A stretch of DNA of 64,000 nucleotides from Paraphoma chrysanthemicola (taxonomy: Eukaryota > Ascomycota > Dothideomycetes > Pleosporales > Phaeosphaeriaceae): positions 558,001 to 622,000 of the forward strand of contig JAGMWG010000013.1 of assembly GCA_020744225.1 (NCBI GenBank), in the 5' to 3' direction. The translations under genes were made by a program, and so were the position numbers. The notes beneath the pieces were generated by a model. It was not told where the DNA came from. It saw only the letters and a program-made list of their open reading frames with translations, and ran no database searches. Below are positions 55,084-64,000 of the stretch, one piece after another. Positions within the stretch are counted from its first letter, which is position 1; each line of letters begins with the position of its first letter.

Positions 55084-55639
55084 TGGTATGCATGTCAAGG
55101 CCTCATGTGCGCATCGTGAGGTGGTTGAGGGAGCACACAGCGGACGCTTGGCCAGACGTTACGTCGGCAAAGCGCAACCCCCGGCCTCACATGCTCTCGC
55201 GACTCTCAGGCGTCGCGTCTGTCACCAAGCCGCGTCTGCCCTGATTATTTCACCGCCGCACTGGGCAACGCGTCAAACCATACCTCACTTGATTCTTCTC
55301 TCGAAGCGATGTGCTAAAACGACGGCTCGCGGTGATTAGGGGCTTGCTGAGCTGCTGCCTTACGTCATTACATAAGCCTCGACCGGTCGCTACTTCTTCT
55401 TTCTCTACGCCTGCTCCATCTGCCACTGTCAACCACACAACGCGCCCCTCATACTGCACTTGTTGCAACTCCATAGCTATCCGTTACTCGCGCCTTGTCA
55501 TCGGTCGTCGTCGTAGTAGTGTAATAGCGTCGCTCACCCTGCCCTGCTCTGCTCCAGCAGCCGTTCTACGCCAGGCCGCCACCCACGCCGCCTTCATCAC
55601 TGTGAGGACGCGCCACTGAGCGCAGCAGCAGCAGTAGCC
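55084..55639. promoter_or_regulatory. Bidirectional promoter, HID1 / XPB
   Basis: 556 bp between two divergent housekeeping starts. GC-rich, with C/T-rich tracts on the plus strand just before the XPB ATG, typical of fungal pyrimidine-rich core promoters. A minus-strand frame over the start of XPB is an antisense shadow. No gene of its own. Confidence 0.5.
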
Positions 55640-58054
55640 ATGCCGCCAAAGCGCAAGGCCCAGACAGCGGCAGACGCCGAGGCGGAGGACGGCTGGGACG
55701 ATCAGGACGAGGGCCCCATGAGTGACCAAGAGACGTTCGACCAGCTGAAGGAGGAGTTTGATGTGAAGGCCATGACGAAGCGAGCGCGCGCTGGCCGAGT
55801 CCGCGACGCTGCTGCCGACCTCTTCAAGAAGTCGGACCAGTGGAACGCACCGCTGAAGCCTGACCACCACAACCGCCCGTTGTGGGTCAACGACGCGGGC
55901 GGCATTATCCTCGAGTCGTTCCACCCGCTCTTCGACGAGTCGCAGGACTTCTTGATCAACATCGCCGAGCCGCAGTCGCGTGTCTCCAAGATGCACGAGT
56001 ACCAGCTGACGACGCATAGTCTGTTCGCCGCGGTCAGTGTTGGCCACTCTAGCAAGGAGATTATTGACAAGCTCGATCGATACTCCAAGACCGCCTTGTC
56101 CGATGCCATTGTTTCTTTTGTCGAAAAGTCGACGTCTGCTTTTGGCAAGGCCAAGATTGTCCTCAAGAACACACATACATTCATTGAGAGCGAAGAACCC
56201 AGCATACTCCAGAAACTCCTGCGCGATCCCATTGTCTCCGACTGTCGTGCCGATACAACTGGTGGTCTCATTCAGGAGGCTGCGCCCAAAATGGGTCAAA
56301 TGGCTATCCCCGGAACGAAGATGGCGGCTGGTGCCAAGCAGATGGCTCAGCAGCCCCCAGAGGTTCCAGAGAACCCAGCACCGAGCGAGGTAATTGCTTC
56401 GCTGCGCGAAGATGACGACGACGACGAAGTCGCCCAGGTCCATTCCTTCCAGATCAAGAGTGAAGACCGCGAAAAGGTCGTGAAGCGATGCCGCGCCATC
56501 GGACTGCCGCTCACAGAAGAGTACGATTTCAATAATGACCAAAAGAATCCGAACTTAGAAATCGACCTGAAACCTCACGCGCAGATCCGCTACTACCAAG
56601 AGAAGGCGTTAAGCAAGATGTTTTCCAATTCCCGCGCGCGTTCTGGCATCATTGTGCTCCCCTGCGGTGCAGGTAAGACGTTGGTTGGCATCACTGCAGC
56701 CTGTGGTGTCAAGAAGTCGGTTATAGTCCTTTGTACCAGTGCCATGTCGGTGGTGCAGTGGCGTGCCGAGTTCATCAAGTGGTCGAACATCAATCCAGAG
56801 GACGTTGCCGTGTTCACCGCGGACAACAAGAATCAGTTCCCGCGCCAAGCTGGAATCATTATTAGCACATACTCTATGATCAGTAATGCGCGGAAACGCT
56901 CGTATGATGCTGAGAAGGTCATGAAATTCATCCGAGAGCGCGAATGGGGGCTGTTGATAGCGGATGAGGTGCACGTCGTGCCAGCGAACATTTTCAAAAA
57001 AGTAACGTACGAAATCGCATCGCACGCCAAGCTTGGTCTCACTGCCACGCTTCTTCGCGAGGACGACAAAATTGATGATCTCAATTTCTTGATTGGCCCG
57101 AAGTTGTACGAGGCCAACTGGCAAGAACTCTCGGAGCAAGGTCACATTGCGAGGGTACAGTGCGCAGAAGTGTGGTGCCAAATGACACCAGAGTTCTACA
57201 CGGAGTGGCTCAAGCCATCTTCCCTGCAAAAGAGGGCTCTGCTGTCCATCATGAACCCCAGGAAGTTCCAAGCGTGCCAGTTCCTGATCAATTACCATGA
57301 ATCGCGAGGCGACAAGATCATCGTGTTTTCCGATAATGTCTACGCGCTCGAGAAGTATTCACGTAAGCTCGGCAAGGCCTACATTTACGGTGCAACCCCG
57401 CAACAGGAGCGCCTCCGAATCCTCGAGAACTTCCAACATAACGAGCTCGTAAACACCATCTTCCTCAGCAAAATCGGCGACACCAGTCTGGATTTACCAG
57501 AGGCAACATGTCTGATTCAGATTTCATCACACTACGGTTCACGACGTCAGGAAGCACAACGCTTGGGGCGCATCCTCCGAGCCAAGCGGAGGAATGACGA
57601 AGGCTTCAATGCATTCTTCTACTCTCTTGTTTCCAAGGATACCGACGAGATGTACTACTCGTCCAAGCGTCAAGCCTTCCTGGTAGACCAGGGATATGCA
57701 TTCAAGGTCATCACACGGCTGGAAGGACTAGAAAACTCGGCGGACCTTGCTTTCGCCACTCCATCTGACCGACGAGAATTGCTCATGGATGTGTTACTGG
57801 CGCGGGACGAAGACGCGAAGGAGGAGCGGATTGAGGGCGATGCGTTCGGCAGCAACTATGCGTCCGGCAAAAACAAGAAGAAAAAGAACGGTGTGAGGAG
57901 GGCAGCCGGCACACTTTCTGAATTGTCTGGCGGACAGACAATGGCGTATATGGAGTTCAACAAAAGCAGGAACAAGGAGCTGAAGGGGTCCAAGGGTGTG
58001 CACAATGCATTCATCCGAAAGCTCGCTAATTCAGCAAAGAAGAAGGCGTCGTAG
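55640..58054 (+). CDS. ssl2: TFIIH helicase XPB/Ssl2 (Rad25)
   Basis: Single exon, 804 residues, full length for the family. The N-terminal damage-recognition region includes WVNDAGGIILESFHPLFDES. Helicase motif I is LPCGAGKTLVG with the Walker lysine at about residue 346. Motif II is DEVH at about residues 442-445, the RED motif follows in LREDDKIDD near 473, and motif VI reads RRQEAQRLGRILRAKRR. The C-terminus ends in a Lys-rich tail (KNKKKKNGVRR). XPB is the 3'-5' DNA translocase of TFIIH that opens promoters and takes part in nucleotide excision repair. Absence of introns contrasts with the eight-exon neighbour. Confidence 0.97.
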   Translation: MPPKRKAQTAADAEAEDGWDDQDEGPMSDQETFDQLKEEFDVKAMTKRARAGRVRDAAADLFKKSDQWNAPLKPDHHNRPLWVNDAGGIILESFHPLFDESQDFLINIAEPQSRVSKMHEYQLTTHSLFAAVSVGHSSKEIIDKLDRYSKTALSDAIVSFVEKSTSAFGKAKIVLKNTHTFIESEEPSILQKLLRDPIVSDCRADTTGGLIQEAAPKMGQMAIPGTKMAAGAKQMAQQPPEVPENPAPSEVIASLREDDDDDEVAQVHSFQIKSEDREKVVKRCRAIGLPLTEEYDFNNDQKNPNLEIDLKPHAQIRYYQEKALSKMFSNSRARSGIIVLPCGAGKTLVGITAACGVKKSVIVLCTSAMSVVQWRAEFIKWSNINPEDVAVFTADNKNQFPRQAGIIISTYSMISNARKRSYDAEKVMKFIREREWGLLIADEVHVVPANIFKKVTYEIASHAKLGLTATLLREDDKIDDLNFLIGPKLYEANWQELSEQGHIARVQCAEVWCQMTPEFYTEWLKPSSLQKRALLSIMNPRKFQACQFLINYHESRGDKIIVFSDNVYALEKYSRKLGKAYIYGATPQQERLRILENFQHNELVNTIFLSKIGDTSLDLPEATCLIQISSHYGSRRQEAQRLGRILRAKRRNDEGFNAFFYSLVSKDTDEMYYSSKRQAFLVDQGYAFKVITRLEGLENSADLAFATPSDRRELLMDVLLARDEDAKEERIEGDAFGSNYASGKNKKKKNGVRRAAGTLSELSGGQTMAYMEFNKSRNKELKGSKGVHNAFIRKLANSAKKKAS

Positions 58055-58547
58055 ATATCATTTTTAGGCTAGCAGCATGTTGTATGCACGTTATGCTACT
58101 GTAGGCCCCGGTATGTCGAATGCATAGCTTCGGAGTTTGGTCCGGTAACACGTGTCTGGCAGCGGGTTTGCTTTCCGCGCCACGCGCAAAGATGTGATGA
58201 CTGTTGTATGGAGTTTGAGCTTGACCCAGGGGTGTGGTAGCTGAGATTGTCAGATCGCGATGGCATCCACCATCTCTAATGCAGGTTCCATAAGCGTTTG
58301 TCAATCTCGGTTCGTGCAACGAAATGTGACAGTGGCGCGTATGCTGTGTTGTCGTAGGGTCGGGTCAAGGTTCCGTTTGCTGCTCGTTACCCTGACGCCA
58401 AGGAAGGAACTGCCCGTACCAGGGAGCAGCTCGTGCGCACCCATCGGCACGTTCCCCGCAGCCCACAACGTTTGGCCCTACACCTCTCTTCTCACTCTGA
58501 GTGTCAATTTGATTACTGAACACTGTCTATTGGATACGCCAGCCCGC
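58055..58547. other. Intergenic between XPB and SDR genes
   Basis: About 490 bp. A frame reads through from 58260 into the SDR gene, but that extension has no SDR features and a poor composition, so it is taken as leader. No other gene. Confidence 0.45.
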
Positions 58548-59518
58548 ATGGATCGACTATCAGCTGTTGACCTAGGTCTACAACTCACGAACGTGTCAGT
58601 CGTCGTTACTGGCGGCGCCGGCTTGATCGGACGCGTGGTCGTGGATCACTTTCTTGCAGCCGGCTGCAAAGTTTCATCTCTCGATATCATTTATCCTGAG
58701 GATGACACGAATCCAGACCCTGCACATCCGGCTCTGAAAGCCATCTACTGCGATGTGTCGAGCGAGAGTTCAGTCACACAAGCCTTTGCCGCTGCGACCA
58801 AGGCACATGGCCCAGCTGAGGTCTGCATAGCTCTGGCATCGCTTGATCTTTCCGTGCTAGAGCCGTCATCGTTCGCGGATGCATCGCTGAGCCAACTGCA
58901 GCGCGTGCTCAGTGTGAACGTGACCGGGACGTGGTTGACTGCAAGAGCGTGGTTCCATGGCTTGCGGCAAGCGAGGCAAAACGGCACGGCATTGAGGCAT
59001 CCCAACCTCATCATGATTGGCTCTGAGAGCGGCCATTTTGGAGAAAGACAGAATGCCGAATATGCCCTAGCAAAAAGTGCCGTACAAGGGGGCTTGCTCA
59101 TGTCGTTAAGGGCCGAGTCACCACGAGTGTGGCCGGGCGCACGTGTGAATGTAGTCGCGCCCGGGCCAGTCGAGACGGATCGCTGGCACGTCGAGTGCAA
59201 GCACAACCCTGACCAACATTACCTTGAGGCTCGAGCAACGGTACGGAAACCTTCCTGCCCGTCTTCCGGTGCACGCACTACACATACTGAATTACCCCAT
59301 CTACCCCAGCGCTACATAAATCACCGGTGAAGTTGCCTGCAGATCATTGCTGACCTATACAGACTGCACTAGGAGAGCCTGTCCCAGTCAGGGCGGTTGC
59401 AATGGCAATCCTCTCGCTCGCCAGTGGTGCCTACAGCAGCCATATCCACGGCCAAGTGGTCAACGTCGACGGTGGGAAGCAGGGCAAAGTGATGTGGACT
59501 AAGGAGGAAGCGTCGTGA
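58548..59518 (+). CDS. Short-chain dehydrogenase/reductase
   Basis: Two exons, 58548-59240 and 59363-59518, with a 122-nt intron; 282 residues. The start at 58548 places the cofactor motif TGGAGLIGR at residues 21-29, as in classical SDRs. CDVSSESSVTQAF, a variant of the NAG block (ALASLDLS), SVNVTGTWLTARAW, IMIGSESG, and the catalytic Y-x-x-x-K in AEYALAKSAVQGG follow. ARVNVVAPGPVETD and the C-terminal VVNVDGGKQGKVMW complete the fold. It is an NAD(P)-dependent oxidoreductase of unknown substrate, probably cytosolic. It sits upstream of a Zn2Cys6 regulator with 1.2 kb between. Confidence 0.9.
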
Positions 59519-60743
59519 ATGGCAGTCTAGATCCACGCTCCAGAGTGGCCTCGATCGTGTCTGCGGTGATTGCCAAACGCTTGACATGGTCGCGCAAAGA
59601 CTGTCGGCCGTCACCAGTTCGTTCTGCTACAGTATATAACATGAAATGCATTCATCCCGGCCGGTCGTGTGTCTGTAGCAAATCAGCAGCCGCGGATCGC
59701 CCAACACCGCCCCATAACTACACCCGAGTATATGGCACGCCGTCTCAGCAGCATATTGGACATGCCATCCAGACTTTGGGCTTGGGGCCGGGTGCAGAGC
59801 ATGCCAGCAAAAAGGCTCCGCGGAACACAGTCATTGCTGTGCGACTCTCATTCCTGCGGATGCCACTTCCGGCAAGCGACAAGGATCATGTGTCTTGCAT
59901 TTGGCCCCAGCGCGCGCTGCAGGACAAGTTCCAGGCGGGCAGCAGGTACGAAAGCATGTGCTTGCATGCTGCTGGCGTGATGGGGGCTCGGTGCCCTGTC
60001 GCGAGGGGTCTCGGCGGCGACGCCCTGGGCTACGGGCATGGCTTGTCTCTGCCCATCCAGATCGCCGCAGCACAGTACCATTTGCGCAATGTGGTCTACG
60101 ACGCGGAAGCAGACTTGCGCACCGGCAGACGTACCCACTTGGCTGGTGGATCACAACGGCAGCGGATGGCGGCCAGGCTGAGCCCCGACTGGTACCAATG
60201 TGCTCCAACGGAGGGTGCCCCGCAGCGAATCAGTCGCCACCGGAGTAGGAGTTTTCGCCCGCTGCTCACCACTGCAAGACTGTGCGCTACCGCGCGCATG
60301 AGCAGCGCTGCGTCTGCAGCCACGCTGACCCTTGACCGCGCTCTTGCGCTACATCACGAGCGTCCAACCGTGCCCGCGCCCGAGGAGTGTTTGCTCTCCT
60401 TGCTGAAATTCGCAGCGAGCGATCACGATGCAGAGTCCGGCGAGATACGACCGGCGTGGGTCGCTCTGTTCTCGCCTCAGCACCCCTGCCTGCCGCTCGG
60501 GCCTGAGCTCCCAGTCGACCCTTTCCTTCTTCCCACCGGCTTGCCTTCCCCACCGAAAATACCGTCCTGCACCTTTTCGGCCTGCATCGTGATGCGATGT
60601 CATCCATGGCCATTGACAATACCATAGCACTGTTTCTGACTCGCGTGAAGAAGCTCGCCGCTCCAATGCTCACCACCACTCCCTCTTCCTAGGATGCCCA
60701 CCTACTCCCTCTCAGCCCTACCTTAAGCGAACCTCACCATACC
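59519..60743. other. Intergenic, 1.2 kb, regulator upstream region
   Basis: GC-rich, so long frames appear by chance, including 59515-60627 (+) of 370 codons. That frame has no domain, an odd Arg/Ala/Pro/His/Cys make-up, and overlaps the SDR stop. I treat the whole as the promoter and long leader of the Zn2Cys6 gene. Confidence 0.5.
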
Positions 60744-63326
60744 ATGGCCACTTTTCGCGCGCTGCAGCCCGCGCCCATGGACGACGAGACACCACCACAG
60801 CCCCAGAGCAGGCCGCTCCTGACGCAGAAGCCCAAGCGGACTGTCACGCTCGGCGCCTGTGTCGCCTGTCGGAAGAGGAAGTCCAAGTGCGATGGCAACC
60901 GTCCAGTTTGCACGTGCTGCAGCCAGAAGGACACCGAGTGTCTGTACGAGCTGGGGCCAAACGAGAAGCCGTCGCAGGCTATGAAGCGCAAGAATGAGGA
61001 GATGCAGGGCGAGCTTTCGAATTTGCGCCAGCTCTATGATGTTCTCCGGCTGCGCCCGGAACAAGAAGCCATGGCGATACTGCGACGCATACGAGAAACC
61101 TCGCCCGAATCTTCGCCCTCACAGCACATACAGCAACTGGCAGACTTTGTGCGCCATGGCGACTTCATTGTCCCTAAGTCCTCACAGTCACCGCCTTCGC
61201 CGTACCACCAGGAACATAGCCAGCCGCTGACTCTACCATCCATCCGCTTCGCATTGGACGCACCAAGCAACATGGACATGCAAAACCTCCCGTATCCTGG
61301 TATCCTGTCTTACGGCATGGAAGGCCCCGCTCCGCAAAGACGAAAGTACGGTTCCGACGCAGACCTGTCTGTTCGGTAAGCAGGCCCAAACACCTGTCGC
61401 GACTACGTTTGACCAACTTCAGCTCAGGTACTCAGACCACCCTCTTGCCTCCCACTTCCATAGAGGCCATTTTGCACTCGCCGACTAACGGCACCATCAA
61501 ACGATCAGAAGTAGACTCACGATTAGCTTCAGCACAAAATTGGACCACAGTAACCAATGACGCTGACCTGCTTGAATCCATTTTGTCAACTTGGACCACA
61601 TATGAATACTCGTTCTACCACTATCTGGATCGCAACGCTTTCCTGGACGACATGGCAAGCGGACGAAGCGACTTTTGCTCTGAGCTTTTGGTCAACGCTC
61701 TGTTAGCGAGTGCTTGCGTATGTTGCTCACTTCAATCCCTCGAAATTCTCCTGGGCTTGTTTGCACCGTTAGCACCTGCTCACTTAAATGACAGTCTACA
61801 AATCCAAGAGTCAAGGACAGGTCGATACCTTTCTCAGAAGCATCAATCATGACCAAGTTTTTCAAAGAAGCAACAAGACTATGGGATCTCGAAGCTGGCA
61901 GCTGCAGTCTGACAAGAATACATGCTGCCATATGTCTCTGTAAGCACGTCTTCTTTGCGTCATTACTTCAGGAGTATAGTCGGCTTGCTAGATGGCCAAG
62001 TATTCTATTTACAAGTCCTCTGTGGAACAGCATGTCCAGTAGACACGTTCGTAATGCTTCATAATGAAACTAACATTTTGACCCTAGATCTCTTTCTTGG
62101 AAAGCACGGCCGGGACAAAACTGGACACGAATTCCTGGTGGAAGCTTGCAAGATAAGCAAAGACCTCGGCCTGTTCGATGCACAACCTTCGCACTCACTA
62201 CATAAACCACAGTTTGCGTCGCAGAATCAATGGGACCACGTACGTGCGGTCACGACCTGGGCGTTGTTCAACTTTCAACTGTAATTCCATTTGCCACTAC
62301 TTTGGAAATACTCCGTAACTGATTGGTGGCAGGAATATGGCATTCACCTACAACTTTCCGGCCTTAATTGACACCTTACCGTTGGTTCGCATACCTTATC
62401 AAGATGCTCCTGATGCCGAAGGTAAGTACCATGTATACCTTCAATATACCGAAATGCTCATGCAATCATAGCAATGTTTCGCTCGGAATGTACCAAGAAC
62501 ATCATCATTCTCGATTGCGTCAACGCGATACACAGTCATCCAACGGAGGCTGATCAATCGCCTATTCCTCCAGACCCTGACCATATTGAGGCATGCCATG
62601 GTCGCCTGGAGTCCTGGTGGCAGGCCCGGCCGCTAAGTCTCCGCCCAGAGCTGTCTCCATTGCATCAGCACCTACTCTTCGCGTATGTACGCTCATGGAT
62701 ATATTGCGTAGGCAAATCTGACTTTGAACAGGATGATGTACCACACGACTGTGATCAAACTCTTCCAACCGACACTAAACTCCGATGGCAACAGCGCTAC
62801 AGACTCATGTCGCGAACATGCGCGAACCGTCACTTTTGCGTCGCTCAGAGAGATACGTGGCCTTCTAACGGTCCAAGAACGCCGCTACGGGTGGGCCAGC
62901 TCTATTGGTCTCGTCCTCCATGCGCTCTCAGTTGCCAGCTTTGGCAGCCTCGACGAGATATCGCAAACATACCCTGATCCCAGGGATGCAACGCACAGCG
63001 AACCATATCGAGGACTATTAGTGTGTCTGAGAGCTCTTGCAAGTCTGTCAAGCTACAACTTCTACGCACAGCCACTCTTCCGGCTGCTCACACAGAAGTG
63101 CCAAGCTCTTGCTCTGCCATTACCCGTGGAGCTACAGACGACGGTGGATCACTACACAAGCGAGGAATGGACACGGTACGTGGCGAGCGTGGTCAGCAGT
63201 CAGTATATTGCAGACATGAGCAAGACCACGATAGACTCAGACAATGCAAGGATGGACGCCATCATCTCAGCTTGGGAGGGTCTGAGCATAGACGAAGATG
63301 CCAAGGGTAAAGAGAGGCGAACATGA
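60744..63326 (+). CDS. Zn2Cys6 fungal transcription factor
   Basis: Seven exons: 60744-61375, 61423-61717, 61795-61939, 62088-62280, 62333-62421, 62472-62682 and 62732-63326; 719 residues with consistent phases. The zinc cluster is canonical, Cys at 39, 42, 49, 56, 59 and 66 (CVACRKRKSKC..CTCC..C). A short coiled coil follows (KRKNEEMQGELSNLRQLYDV), the usual dimerisation element. The middle homology region includes FSEASIMTKFFKEATRLWDL, HGRDKTGHEFLVEACKISKD, and LGLF. The 148-nt third intron was chosen because it restores the family spacing; a cryptic exon within it is possible. The regulator's targets are unknown; the adjacent SDR is an obvious candidate. Confidence 0.9.
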
Positions 63327-64000
63327 TGTCAGGCCTGAGGCACGAAATACCTTTTGCATGAAGATTGTGGCGCATTCAGGAGTTTGCAGCGGGATTGGAC
63401 CATACCCTGTACCATGAATCGGTACTGTTTCGTCATTGGGTGCACAAAAAAATGCATACCCTGCTTTTCAACCTTGGCTTTCCCGCCTATCCATCCATCT
63501 GAAGCTACTGCGATGCTACATCAACACAATGAAGACATTTTCCAACAACTTGACGCCATTTTCTTTCTCTGCTACCGTACCCGGCCAGAATCGGCGACCT
63601 TTTGGCGGAATCATTTCCCTCTTTTAGATAATTACTCGTTAAACAAGCTCTCTGAATCCTGCAAATCTTGAATCCCTGTAATTCGGCCATTTCCCTCGCC
63701 AAAGAAGACCACAGCCCCACATCCGGACACCGAAGTTCTCCCTCCCGCTTCTCTTCCATTGTTATTCCCTTGCCGCTCAGGATAGTCGTATACCTTCCTC
63801 GTCCTTCCTTATCCAGGTACCTTAACACTTGGCCCCCTCTCGGCACCTTCCGAGCCCCATCTCCCACGCCTCGCCACTCTCACACCACAGATCTTCACAC
63901 AGCGCCCAATTCCGAAATCCCGATCCCTGTCTATACATTACATCCCCAATCGGCCCGTTCCGGAGCATTGTCTCCGGCGCAAAGGTCCGGACGAGTCGGG
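63327..64000. other. Intergenic at window edge
   Basis: About 670 bp after the regulator. C/T-rich plus-strand tracts toward 63,700-64,000 look like a promoter for a gene beyond the window. A minus-strand frame at 63505-63867 has no recognised features. Confidence 0.4.

Noticed and set aside
55484..56542. 352-codon minus-strand open frame across the XPB start
   Set aside because: Antisense shadow of a strongly supported XPB gene; its sequence follows from XPB codon use.
59515..60627. 370-codon plus-strand open frame between the SDR and Zn2Cys6 genes
   Set aside because: It overlaps the SDR stop, lies in GC-rich DNA where stops are rare, has an unusual Arg/His/Cys/Pro composition and no recognisable motif; other frames are open over the same stretch.
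1..64000. CRISPR arrays, bacterial operons, phage or transposase genes
   Set aside because: Nothing of this kind was seen; splicing and gene families are fungal throughout.

Overview
The window is eukaryotic nuclear DNA from a filamentous ascomycete (Pezizomycotina). Many genes carry short introns of about 45-80 nt with GT..AG ends and CTAAC/CTGAC-type branch sites. The gene families also fit: HET proteins, 2EXR-like LPxELR proteins, a Zn2Cys6 regulator, AA11-type LPMO, DUF3433 and tannase. A dothideomycete is my inference, not shown directly. All exon structures were worked out by hand from reading-frame continuity, phase and splice consensus; none is supported by RNA data.

Layout. 0.7-4.5 kb: three LPxELR (2EXR-like) genes, of which one looks intact, one has an in-frame stop or a small intron, and one carries three frameshifts. 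4.8-9.4 kb: a conserved unknown protein, an APC-family amino-acid/choline-type permease with several GATA sites upstream, and a glutathione S-transferase. 10.2-14.3 kb: two secreted polymer-degrading enzymes (alginate-lyase family and tannase/feruloyl esterase). 15.3-21.2 kb: a TauD/TfdA dioxygenase divergent from a flavin monooxygenase, followed by a Dal5-type MFS transporter, plausibly one uptake-and-oxidation module for a small S- or N-containing nutrient. 21.6-27.1 kb: two tandem HET paralogues sharing a Cys-rich N-terminal module.

27.3-33.9 kb: a mitochondrial membrane protein, the calcineurin catalytic subunit and an AA11-like LPMO, all on the minus strand. A gene-poor stretch of 2.9 kb follows. 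36.8-41.0 kb: a five-exon, 1,285-residue DUF3433 membrane protein. 41.5-45.7 kb: a MAT2B/RmlD-like reductase divergent from CFIm25 (NUDT21-like), an AT-rich island, and a small conserved unknown. 46.4-51.6 kb: S-adenosylmethionine decarboxylase with a possible spliceable leader/uORF, and an epoxide-hydrolase-like protein that has lost its catalytic triad. 52.1-58.1 kb: HID1-family protein divergent from TFIIH helicase XPB/Ssl2. 58.5-63.3 kb: a short-chain dehydrogenase and a Zn2Cys6 transcription factor.

The right half is mostly housekeeping (signalling, polyamine synthesis, mRNA 3'-end formation, transcription/repair). The left 27 kb is accessory (nutrient uptake, secreted enzymes, incompatibility proteins, decaying paralogues). 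The most interesting items are the TauD-FMO-MFS module, the HET pair with a PPxY motif in one copy, the catalytically dead epoxide-hydrolase homologue, the AdoMetDC leader, and a repeated intragenic switch in wobble-base use in genes whose 3' ends face a neighbour.
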